A stretch of DNA of 64,000 nt from an uncultured Actinomycetes bacterium (GTDB lineage: Bacteria > Actinomycetota > Acidimicrobiia > Acidimicrobiales > RAAP-2), in contig CAIKUQ010000005.1 in the NCBI GenBank assembly GCA_903830655.1, forward strand, positions 1 through 64,000. The letters run 5' to 3'. The position numbers and the translations under genes were made by a program. Shown here piece after piece: positions 56,069 through 64,000 of this stretch; positions within the stretch are counted from its first letter, which is position 1; every line of letters begins with the position of its first letter. The notes below the pieces were generated by a model. That model was not told the origin of the DNA, did not search any database, and saw only the letters and a program-made list of their open reading frames with translations.

Positions 56069-56869
56069 ATGTCCCGTTTTAAGAGCATCTTTCCCAATGT
56101 GGCCAAGCCCTTGATTGCCATGGCCCACGTGCCGCCACTGCCTGGCACACCCCTCTTTGATGAGAAAGCCGGGGTCCAAGGGCTAATTGATCACGTCAAG
56201 CGAGACACCGAACTTTTGCTCGCCGGTGGCTTCGACGCGATCTTGTTCTGTAACGAAGGCGACCGTCCCTACAAGCTCAACGCTGGACTTGAGGCCTCAG
56301 CGGTGATGACCCGTGTCACCACCGAGTGCAAGCCCACCGATCGCCCCTTTGGCGTGGACTACCTCTGGGACGCCCAGTGTGCGTTGGCGATTGCCGTCGG
56401 TACCGGCGCGAGCTTCATGCGTGAAGTAATCACTGGTGCTTGGGAGTCAGACATGGGTCCGTGGAATCCTGACGCGGCCAAGCTCTTGCGCGATCGCCGT
56501 GCTTTTGGCCGTGACGACCTTGGTATCTTCGCCAATATCACTCCAGAATTTGCCTCCAGCATCGGAAACCGGACCGCCGCTCAGGTGGCTAAGTCAACAG
56601 TCGTTTCGTCGCTGCCCGACGTCATCTTGGTTTCTGGTCCCATGGCCGGGTCTGAGCCCGACGTTCGCACCGTGGCCGAAGTTCGCGAAGCAATCGATCC
56701 CAGCATTCCCGTGCTGTTAAACACCGGCGCCAAGTCGGGAACAATCAAAGAATTCTTCAAGTACGCCGATGGCTGCATTGTGGGTTCAGACCTTAAGCGC
56801 GACGGTTACACGTGGAACGAAGTAGACCCTGAGCGCGTCAAGCGCTTCATCGACGCTGCTCGGTCATAG
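56069..56869 (+). CDS. BtpA/SgcQ family TIM-barrel protein
   Basis: 266 residues. The start KPLIAMAHVPPLPGTPLFDE, FCNEGDRPY, GVDYLWDAQCALAIAVGTGASFMREVITG and the C-terminal GCIVGSDLKRDGY are diagnostic of the BtpA family. BtpA was linked to photosystem I in cyanobacteria, but in heterotrophs (SgcQ) the family occurs with sugar genes; the enzyme activity is not established. AGGAG precedes the ATG. It overlaps the kinase gene by 1 bp. Confidence 0.9.
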   Translation: MSRFKSIFPNVAKPLIAMAHVPPLPGTPLFDEKAGVQGLIDHVKRDTELLLAGGFDAILFCNEGDRPYKLNAGLEASAVMTRVTTECKPTDRPFGVDYLWDAQCALAIAVGTGASFMREVITGAWESDMGPWNPDAAKLLRDRRAFGRDDLGIFANITPEFASSIGNRTAAQVAKSTVVSSLPDVILVSGPMAGSEPDVRTVAEVREAIDPSIPVLLNTGAKSGTIKEFFKYADGCIVGSDLKRDGYTWNEVDPERVKRFIDAARS

Positions 56870-58353
56870 TGGCTCAAAAACTGCTACTCGGTATCGACCT
56901 GGGCTCTTCGGGGGTCAAGGCAATTTTGCTCGACCCCGAACGGGGCATCGTCGCTTCGGCCTCCCACGAAGTTGATCTCTTTAGTGATCAGCCCGGCTGG
57001 GCGGAAGCCGATACTGATCAGTGGTGGACAGCGGTAGTTTCACTCGTTCCCAAGTTATTAGTCGAAGCCAATGTGACTAAGGACGACGTGAGCGGCATCG
57101 CCACCTCCGGAATGGTTCCAGCGGTCGTCTGTGTAAATGAGGCGGGGTTGCCATTGCGTCGAGCAATGCTTCAAAATGATGCGCGAGCAACCGCTGAGAT
57201 AAGTGAACTGCGAGCGTCACTGGCTGAGGTTGATTTGCTCCGATTGACTGGTTCGATTCTGAGCCAACAGTCAGTAGCCCCGACGGCTCTGTGGTTGGCG
57301 CGCAATGAGCCAAAGATTTGGGCCGAAACCAAGCATCTCGTGGGCTCATACGACTGGATGCTAATGAGAATGGGTGCGCCCGTTCACGTCGAGAAGAACT
57401 GGGCTCTCGAGAGTGGACTGTACGACCTTGAGTTGAACCCTCTTCTCGAGGTGACTGCCGCCACGGGTATCGTGTGGCCTCAACTCGCTGAGGTCAAGTC
57501 CCCTTCGAGCCCAGTGGGGAATCTATCGAGCTCGGCCGCTTCTCAATTGGGTCTCCTCGCCGGTACGCCACTCTTTGTTGGTGGTGCGGACCACGTCTTG
57601 TCGGCCTACGGTGCGGGTCTCGTGAACGCTGGCGATGTTCTCGTCAAGTTGGGCGGTGCGGGTGACATTCTCGCGGTGACCGACGAGGTCTTCGTTGATT
57701 CGCGCCTGTACCTTGATGCGCATCCGATTCCCGGAAAGTGGTTGCCGAATGGCTGCATGGCTACGTCGGGCTCACTGCTGCGTTGGGAGCAGGCGCTCTT
57801 TGGAGGACTCTCACTCACCGAACTCGATGACCAAGCTGAGAACTCCCAGCCGGGAGCACTACTGGCTCTGCCGTATTTTCTTGGCGAGAAGACTCCTCTG
57901 CACGACCCTAATTTGCGAGGAGTGATTGTTGGGCTCCACCTGGGAACGACCCGCGGAGACATTCATCGGTCCTTCTTAGAGGCGATTGCCTACGGATTCC
58001 GCTCCCACTTTGAAATTTTGGCGGAAGGTGGCGTGCGCATTGGCTCGGTGCGCATCACTAATGGGGGCTCGAAATCACGGCTCTGGCGCCAAATTCTCGC
58101 TGACGTTTTGAATCGCGATTTGATTTCCATCATCAATCATCCGGGTGCGAGTTACGGAGCTGCGGTGATGGCGGGGCTGGGGAGTGGAGCAATCAGCGAC
58201 TGGTCCTACGTGGCCGGATCGCTCGAGCCGGGCGAAATCATCTCTCCCAACCCCGACAACGTTGCTCGCTACGCTGAACGGTACGAAGAGTTTGTGGCCC
58301 TCACGGCGGCGACGACCGAGTTTTCACATTTATTAGCAAGGAGTCAATCATGA
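56869..58353 (+). CDS. FGGY family carbohydrate kinase (xylulokinase-like)
   Basis: 494 residues. GIDLGSSGVKAILLD (phosphate loop) and LPYFLGEKTPLHDPNLRGVIVGL, plus GGGxKS-like TNGGSKSRLWRQILADVLN, show an FGGY sugar or polyol kinase. VGGADHVLSAYGAGLV is the ATP-binding Gly-rich part. GTG start overlapping the btpA stop. Substrate not determined; the neighbours (BtpA, SDR) suggest an uncommon pentose, tetrose or polyol. Confidence 0.9.
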   Translation: MAQKLLLGIDLGSSGVKAILLDPERGIVASASHEVDLFSDQPGWAEADTDQWWTAVVSLVPKLLVEANVTKDDVSGIATSGMVPAVVCVNEAGLPLRRAMLQNDARATAEISELRASLAEVDLLRLTGSILSQQSVAPTALWLARNEPKIWAETKHLVGSYDWMLMRMGAPVHVEKNWALESGLYDLELNPLLEVTAATGIVWPQLAEVKSPSSPVGNLSSSAASQLGLLAGTPLFVGGADHVLSAYGAGLVNAGDVLVKLGGAGDILAVTDEVFVDSRLYLDAHPIPGKWLPNGCMATSGSLLRWEQALFGGLSLTELDDQAENSQPGALLALPYFLGEKTPLHDPNLRGVIVGLHLGTTRGDIHRSFLEAIAYGFRSHFEILAEGGVRIGSVRITNGGSKSRLWRQILADVLNRDLISIINHPGASYGAAVMAGLGSGAISDWSYVAGSLEPGEIISPNPDNVARYAERYEEFVALTAATTEFSHLLARSQS

Positions 58354-59114
58354 GTTCACCCATCGCTGCAGTTACCGGAGCTGGATCGGGAATTGGCAAG
58401 GCCATCGCCCTGGAGTTGGGGAGGCGTGGTTACTACGTCGTTGTCACCGACATCGACCTAACGGCCGCGACCGCTGTGGCTACAGAGATTGGCGCTGCTC
58501 AAGCCATGAAGCTCGATGTTCGCGACCCCCAACAATGCGAAGCGGTGGTCGAAGCAATTGTTGCTGAACACGCGGCACTTGACGTGTGGGTCTCTAACGC
58601 GGGAGTTTCGAAGATGCAGCGGTTTGTTGACATCACCCCTGAAGATCTCGCCTTTAACTTTGAAATCAACACCTACGGTGTTTTCTACTGTGGGCAAGCT
58701 GCCGCTAGGGCAATGATTAAGTTGGGCAAGATTGGCCGAATCATCAATACCGCCTCAATGGCATCCAAGCAGGGCCGCGTGCCCTTCCTGGCTGACTATG
58801 TTGCATCCAAGTTTGCGGTCTTGGGGCTCACCCAAGCGATGGCCTTCGAACTAGCCCCTCACAACATTCGAGTGAACTGTGTTTGCCCGGGTTTTGTGGC
58901 AACGCCAATGCAGACACGCGAACTCGCCTGGGAGGCTGAACTGAGTGGCTCAACGCCAGAAAAAGTCAAGCAGGGTTGGATTGATGCGACCCCCTTGGCT
59001 CGTTTGCAGACCCCCGAGGATGTCGCCAAGGTGGTTGGCTTTCTGGCCTCCGATGACGCCGAATTCATTACCGGAGAAGCAATCTCCGTTAATGGTGGCG
59101 CCTACATGGACTGA
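58350..59114 (+). CDS. short-chain dehydrogenase/reductase
   Basis: 254 residues. Cofactor loop TGAGSGIGKAIA, Asp in VTDIDLTAA (NAD preference), NAGVS, catalytic Ser in INTASMASKQG, and Tyr-Lys in YVASKFAV are complete, with the C-terminal ITGEAISVNGGAYMD. It closes the operon (ATGA overlap with the kinase). Probably oxidises a sugar alcohol or acetoin-like substrate in the same pathway. Confidence 0.9.
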   Translation: MSSPIAAVTGAGSGIGKAIALELGRRGYYVVVTDIDLTAATAVATEIGAAQAMKLDVRDPQQCEAVVEAIVAEHAALDVWVSNAGVSKMQRFVDITPEDLAFNFEINTYGVFYCGQAAARAMIKLGKIGRIINTASMASKQGRVPFLADYVASKFAVLGLTQAMAFELAPHNIRVNCVCPGFVATPMQTRELAWEAELSGSTPEKVKQGWIDATPLARLQTPEDVAKVVGFLASDDAEFITGEAISVNGGAYMD

Positions 59115-59151
59115 TTCTGTCGCGACCTCGCTTGGTAAACAGCCTCTCTCT

Positions 59152-59157
59152 TAGAAT
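59152..59157 (+). promoter_or_regulatory. -10 box TAGAAT of ilvD
   Basis: TAGAAT, a near-consensus -10, ends 6 nt before the ATG at 59164, with no ribosome binding site between. Confidence 0.45.
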
Positions 59158-59163
59158 GGTTTG

Positions 59164-60843
59164 ATGAGTACCCATCCCACCCCGCGATCGACTGACGTCA
59201 CCCTAGGTAAGGGTCGCGCCCCCGCGCGGGCAATGTTGCGAGCCATGGGGCTCGGTGACGAGGACATGGTCAAGCCGCAAATTGGTGTGGCTTCGAGCTG
59301 GAACGAAGTTACTCCCTGTAATCTCCCGCTGGAACGGCTCGCGAAGCGCGCGAAAGTGGCGGTGCGAGATTCAGGTGGAGTGCCATTTGAGTTTGTGACC
59401 ATTGCTGTTTCTGACGGGATCTCGATGGGCCATGAGGGCATGCGAGCCTCGCTGGTTTCGCGAGAGGTGATTGCGGACTCGGTCGAAACGGTTATGCACG
59501 CCGAGCGATTTGATGCCATGGTGACTTTGGCCGGGTGCGACAAGTCCCTGCCGGGCATGCTGATGGCGGCCGCCCGGCTCGATGTTCCCAGTGTCTTCCT
59601 TTACGGTGGAACAATTATGCCCGGGCACCTCAATGGCGAAGCTCTCGATATCACTTCAGTATTTGAAGCGGTTGGCGCAAATGCGGTTGGAAAAATCTCT
59701 GACGCAGAATTAAAAGCCATTGAGTGCGCAGCCTGTCCCGGAGAAGGCAGCTGTGCTGGGATGTTCACGGCCAACACGATGGCGAGCGTCGGCGAAGCTC
59801 TGGGCATGTCTCTCTTGGGCTCCGCCTCGGCTCCTTCGATTGATGGGCGTCGCGACGAGTTCGCCTACGCTTCGGGCCAGGCGGTGTTGAACCTGTTGGA
59901 TAAAGGAATTACTGCTCGCCAAATCATTACTAAGAAATCTTTGGAAAATGCCATCGCCATCGTTATGGCATTGGGGGGATCGACGAACGCAGTACTTCAC
60001 CTACTGGCTATTGCCCACGAAGCACGAGTTGAGCTTGAACTAGAAGATTTCAACAAAATAGCCAAACGCGTTCCTCACATTGCCGACACCAAACCACACG
60101 GGAAATACCACATGAGCGACTTGGACCAGATTGGTGGTGTGCCGGTCGTGCTTAACCACCTTCTCGAGGCGGGACTACTGCACGGAGATGTCATGACGGT
60201 TAGTGGCCAGACAATGGCCGAAAATCTTGCGGCCTACAACGCTCCCGCCCCCGATGGGGAGGTGGTTCACCCACTCTCTAATCCCATCCACGCCCAAGGC
60301 GGCATTGTGGTGCTGACTGGCTCACTCGCTCCTAAGGGCGCGGTGGTAAAAGTTGCTGGCATCGACAAACTGCAATTCACCGGATCGGCACGGGTCTTTG
60401 ATGGCGAAGATGCTGCTATGGCTGCGATTATGGCCAATGAGATTGTGCCCAATACGGTCGTTGTCATTCGCTACGAGGGACCCAAAGCTGGTCCGGGCAT
60501 GCGAGAGATGCTGGCCGTTACCGGGGCGATGAAGGGAGTTGGCCGAGGGGCCGATTGCGCGCTTATTACCGATGGACGTTTCAGCGGTGGCACCCACGGC
60601 TTCTGCGTGGGCCACGTGGCCCCCGAAGCGCTCGATGGGGGGCCAATTGGGCTCATAGAAGATGGCGACACCATAGCCATTGACTGCGAGGCCCTCACAA
60701 TTGATCTTCTGGTGGAGCCGGCCGAACTCGAACGCCGCCGGCAAGAACAAAAGCCATTCATTCCTCGCTACACGACGGGGGTTTTAGAGAAGTTTGCCCG
60801 ACTGGTCCAGGGTGCCGAAAAAGGTGCGGTCACCACTCGCTAA
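59164..60843 (+). CDS. ilvD: dihydroxy-acid dehydratase
   Basis: Fe-S enzyme of valine, leucine and isoleucine synthesis that dehydrates 2,3-dihydroxy acids; 559 residues. Motifs: [13 protein letters not shown], the Fe-S Cys in [12 protein letters not shown] and [36 protein letters not shown], and [20 protein letters not shown]. The ATG at 59164 is preferred to the adjoining TTG because of the TAGAAT box 6 nt upstream. It lies upstream of the ilvBNC attenuator. Confidence 0.97.
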   Translation: MSTHPTPRSTDVTLGKGRAPARAMLRAMGLGDEDMVKPQIGVASSWNEVTPCNLPLERLAKRAKVAVRDSGGVPFEFVTIAVSDGISMGHEGMRASLVSREVIADSVETVMHAERFDAMVTLAGCDKSLPGMLMAAARLDVPSVFLYGGTIMPGHLNGEALDITSVFEAVGANAVGKISDAELKAIECAACPGEGSCAGMFTANTMASVGEALGMSLLGSASAPSIDGRRDEFAYASGQAVLNLLDKGITARQIITKKSLENAIAIVMALGGSTNAVLHLLAIAHEARVELELEDFNKIAKRVPHIADTKPHGKYHMSDLDQIGGVPVVLNHLLEAGLLHGDVMTVSGQTMAENLAAYNAPAPDGEVVHPLSNPIHAQGGIVVLTGSLAPKGAVVKVAGIDKLQFTGSARVFDGEDAAMAAIMANEIVPNTVVVIRYEGPKAGPGMREMLAVTGAMKGVGRGADCALITDGRFSGGTHGFCVGHVAPEALDGGPIGLIEDGDTIAIDCEALTIDLLVEPAELERRRQEQKPFIPRYTTGVLEKFARLVQGAEKGAVTTR

Positions 60844-60883
60844 AGAGTTGTGCCACTCCTCGGTCGTGTGCAAAGATAAAGGC

Positions 60884-60934
60884 GTGAAGACAAATCTACG
60901 AGTCGTGGTGGTGCTAGGCGCGCGGCGCCGGTAA
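60884..60934 (+). CDS. ilvB leader peptide
   Basis: 16-residue open frame MKTNLRVVVVLGARRR with GTG start, AAAGG just upstream and a TAA stop. Six of its codons specify valine or leucine, four valines in a row. It precedes a terminator hairpin and the ilvB gene. Actinobacterial ilvB leaders are known to have such a Val-rich run followed by Ala-Arg-Arg; stalling at valine or leucine codons would favour read-through. Confidence 0.85.
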   Translation: MKTNLRVVVVLGARRR

Positions 60935-60958
60935 CTCGACTTTTCTCGTCGTACCGGA

Positions 60959-60983
60959 GCCTCCCAAAAAGGGAGGTTTTTTG
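60959..60983 (+). terminator. ilvB transcription attenuator
   Basis: CCTCCC AAAAA GGGAGG followed by TTTTTT lies 25 bp after the leader peptide stop. A competing upstream stem CCGGT...CGAC/GTCG...ACCGG (about 60928-60956) overlaps the end of the leader frame. The exact antiterminator pairing is not resolved here. Confidence 0.85.
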
Positions 60984-61007
60984 TTTATTGGAGTGAAAGG
61001 AAAGGCA

Positions 61008-62720
61008 ATGGAACTCACTGGCGCACAGGCTCTCATTAAGAGCCTCGAGCACGAGGGTGTGGAGACCATCTTTGGTTTACCCGGTGGCGCGATTCTTCCC
61101 GTCTACGACCCCATCCGAGATTCATCCATCCGTCACGTACTTGTTCGCCACGAACAAGGTGCCGGCCACATGGCCGAGGGATACGCCTTAGCGACCGGCA
61201 AACCTGGTGTGGCCATTGTCACGAGTGGTCCCGGCGCCACCAACATCGTCACCCCCATTGCTAACGCCTACATGGACTCCACCCCGCTCGTTGTTATCAC
61301 CGGTCAAGTGGCCTCGGCCTCAATTGGCACCGACGCCTTTCAAGAATGTGACATTACGGGTATCACGATGGGTATTACTAAGCACAACTTCTTGATTACG
61401 AGTGCCGAGGAAATCCCTCGCGTCGTGGCGGCCGCCTTTCACATCGCTACAACCGGTCGGCCCGGTCCAGTGCTGATTGACTTCCCCAAGGACATCGCTC
61501 AGTCAAAGATGGAGTGGTGGTACCCCGAATCAATCGACGAGCTCGACCTTCCGGGCTACAAGCCAGAGATTGTTCTGGACCTCAGCAGCATCGAAGCGGC
61601 GGTGGCGCTCATCAGCGAAGCCGAACGGCCCGTCTTGTACGTGGGTGGAGGGACACTGAAGTCCGATGCGACTGCGCAGCTGGTGGCCTTCGCGGAACGA
61701 ACGAAGATGCCCGTGGTGACCACCCTGATGGCGCGGGGAGCCTTTCCCGACAGCCACCCCCAACACCTGGGTATGCCCGGTATGCACGGGACGTACACGG
61801 CGGTGACCGCTATTCAGAAATCAGACCTGCTCATCTCCCTCGGTGCTCGGTTTGATGACCGCGTGACCGGAAAAATTTCAGCCTTCGCCGCAGGGGCGAA
61901 AATCATTCATGTTGATATCGATCCGGCCGAGTTCAATAAGGTTAAGCCCGCCACCGTGTCGGTTCGAAGCGATATTGCGACCGCGCTCGAGGCATTCGAT
62001 GCCGCGAAGGCGATCTCCAAGAATCTTGATCCATGGTGGGAGATGCTTAATGGATGGCGCGAGCAGTACCCACTGGTGTATGCCCCAACTGACGACCCCG
62101 CCTTATTGCGACCCCAAGAGATCATTGAAGCGATCGCCGCTTCGGCCAAGCCCGGGACGATTGTTTCTTCCGGTGTTGGACAACACCAAATGTGGACGAG
62201 CCAGTTTTGGAAGTTTGATGAACCTCGAACATGGATTAACTCTGGGGGAGCGGGGACTATGGGGTTTGGCGTGCCGGCCGCCATTGGGGCCAAGGCCGCT
62301 CGACCTGACGTTGACGTGTGGTGCATCGATGGTGACGGCTGTTTCCAGATGACCGCGCAGGAGCTTGTTACCGCCACCTCAGAAGGATTTCCCATCAAGG
62401 TGGCGATTCTCAACAACGCCTACCTCGGGATGGTTCGTCAGTGGCAAGAGATGTTCTACGAAGAACGTTTCTCCGAAGTCTTCTTAGATGCTGATTTACC
62501 CGATTACGTTAAGTGGGCAGAGTCAATGGGAGCCGTAGGACTCCGGGCGCGAACCATTGAAGAGATGCATGACGCGATTCGCCAAGCTAACGAAATTCAT
62601 GATCGGTCAGTCGTTATTGATTTTCGCACCCCCGCTTCGGAAATGGTATTTCCAATGGTGGCGGCTGGTGCGTCAAATGACGACATCATGGTTCATCCCC
62701 TTCAGGAGGTAAAGAACTAG
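61008..62720 (+). CDS. ilvB: acetolactate synthase large subunit
   Basis: ThDP enzyme, 570 residues, first common step of branched-chain synthesis. Features: LPGGAILPVYDP, the ThDP-activating Glu in RHEQGAGHMAEGYA, AFQECDITGIT, the FAD/beta domain GARFDDRVTGK, and the ThDP motif GDGCFQMTAQEL ending in NN. ATG 61008 follows AAAGGAAAGG; the open frame from 60981 begins in the terminator T-run. Overlaps ilvN by 1 bp. Confidence 0.97.
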   Translation: MELTGAQALIKSLEHEGVETIFGLPGGAILPVYDPIRDSSIRHVLVRHEQGAGHMAEGYALATGKPGVAIVTSGPGATNIVTPIANAYMDSTPLVVITGQVASASIGTDAFQECDITGITMGITKHNFLITSAEEIPRVVAAAFHIATTGRPGPVLIDFPKDIAQSKMEWWYPESIDELDLPGYKPEIVLDLSSIEAAVALISEAERPVLYVGGGTLKSDATAQLVAFAERTKMPVVTTLMARGAFPDSHPQHLGMPGMHGTYTAVTAIQKSDLLISLGARFDDRVTGKISAFAAGAKIIHVDIDPAEFNKVKPATVSVRSDIATALEAFDAAKAISKNLDPWWEMLNGWREQYPLVYAPTDDPALLRPQEIIEAIAASAKPGTIVSSGVGQHQMWTSQFWKFDEPRTWINSGGAGTMGFGVPAAIGAKAARPDVDVWCIDGDGCFQMTAQELVTATSEGFPIKVAILNNAYLGMVRQWQEMFYEERFSEVFLDADLPDYVKWAESMGAVGLRARTIEEMHDAIRQANEIHDRSVVIDFRTPASEMVFPMVAAGASNDDIMVHPLQEVKN

Positions 62721-63259
62721 TGGCTCCCGAACCATTCTTGGGTGATGTTGATCGCTCTCCGGTCACACACCACATTCTTTCGGTTCTCGTAGAGAACAAG
62801 GCTGGTGTTCTGGCGCGCATCGCCGGGCTCTTTGCTCGTAGAGGATTTAACATCTATTCTTTGGCAGTCGCCCCATCCGAAGGGCAGGCCCGCTTTTCGC
62901 GTGTGACTATCGTGGTGGACGCCGAATCGGCGCCAATAGAACAGATCGTTGGTCAACTCAACAAGCTCATCAACGTAGTGGCCATAACCGATCTCGCCCC
63001 CAAGGACGCTCTCGAGCGCGAGCTCCTGCTGGCTTCGGTGGTCACCAATAGTGAGAATCGTGCTCAAATTTTAGGACTAGTCGAATCGTTCAATGCGTCC
63101 ATCGTGGATGTTGACGCGCGTTCGCTCACTTTGATGTTGGCGGGGACCCCCCGAGCCTGTGATGAACTTGAGAAATCCCTTGAAGTTTTCGCCGAAGTTG
63201 AATTACACCGAACGGGCCGTGTTGCATTACCTAGACTTACCAAGACCGAAGAGAACTAA
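62720..63259 (+). CDS. ilvN: acetolactate synthase small (regulatory) subunit
   Basis: 179 residues. The N-terminal ACT domain begins HHILSVLVENKAGVLARIAGLFARRGFNIYSLAVAPSE and binds valine for feedback inhibition; the C-terminal domain follows after ALERELLLASV. GTG start overlapping the ilvB TAG. The holoenzyme is formed with the preceding gene. Confidence 0.96.
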   Translation: MAPEPFLGDVDRSPVTHHILSVLVENKAGVLARIAGLFARRGFNIYSLAVAPSEGQARFSRVTIVVDAESAPIEQIVGQLNKLINVVAITDLAPKDALERELLLASVVTNSENRAQILGLVESFNASIVDVDARSLTLMLAGTPRACDELEKSLEVFAEVELHRTGRVALPRLTKTEEN

Positions 63260-63266
63260 GGATTAG

Positions 63267-64000
<734 letters not shown>

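Overview
The window reads as a continuous chromosome segment of a free-living, heterotrophic actinobacterium with moderate GC by eye, GTG/TTG starts and tight ATGA/GTGA overlaps. Supporting signs are a PASTA-domain kinase-like protein beside ligA and gatCAB, the order cysteine desulfurase-mnmA-ligA-gatCAB-ilvB-ilvN-ilvC (known from Streptomyces and relatives), an ilvB leader peptide of the actinobacterial Val-rich type, and many genes whose start codon lies 6 nt after a TANNNT -10 box with no ribosome binding site, as expected for leaderless mRNAs. An acidimicrobial or other planktonic lineage fits, but the sequence alone does not fix the class.

Layout. 1-229: three TTCCCCC repeats that may be an insertion-sequence end, then the tail of an unrecognised gene. 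230-4606: alpha/beta hydrolase, an E2 acyltransferase with two E3-binding domains, TetR regulator, secreted GH3-like protein and, on the other strand, a 44-residue SlyX-like coiled-coil protein. 4770-11514: APC permease, glutamate dehydrogenase and a heterodimeric ABC exporter. 11585-14951: a base salvage cluster (uracil PRTase, yeast-Fcy1-type cytosine deaminase, a second PRTase, NCS1 permease). 15175-19236: small secreted protein, MFS transporter, PLP dehydratase and two envelope proteins. 19288-25519: an amine catabolism cluster (class III aminotransferase, Lrp regulator, aminobutyraldehyde dehydrogenase, permease, alanine dehydrogenase) that could turn putrescine-like amines into GABA while recycling alanine to pyruvate and ammonia. 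25591-34431: transporters, peroxidase, HAD phosphatase, GNAT, isoleucyl-tRNA synthetase with an altered GXHH signature, MarR/YceI pair, MFS. A succinate-semialdehyde dehydrogenase (34436) could complete GABA use.

35797-45195 is core information processing: cysteine desulfurase, mnmA, ligA, PASTA protein with a degenerate kinase domain, gatCAB. 45217-55211 is a probable chitobiose/GlcNAc utilisation locus: ROK kinase, SIS-domain sugar phosphate protein, five-gene peptide-family ABC importer, cytosolic GH20 hexosaminidase and a NAT_N/GNAT_C acyltransferase-like protein. 55286-59114 is a DeoR-BtpA-FGGY kinase-SDR operon of unknown substrate, preceded by three consecutive palindromes. 59164-64000 is branched-chain amino acid synthesis: ilvD, an attenuator with leader peptide, ilvB, ilvN and the 5' part of ilvC, cut by the window end.

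The most noteworthy points are the GLHH IleRS (a signature linked to mupirocin hyper-resistance), the PASTA pseudokinase, the double-PSBD E2, the SlyX-like microprotein, the ilv attenuator, and the pattern of leaderless promoters. No rRNA, tRNA, CRISPR array or prophage was seen.
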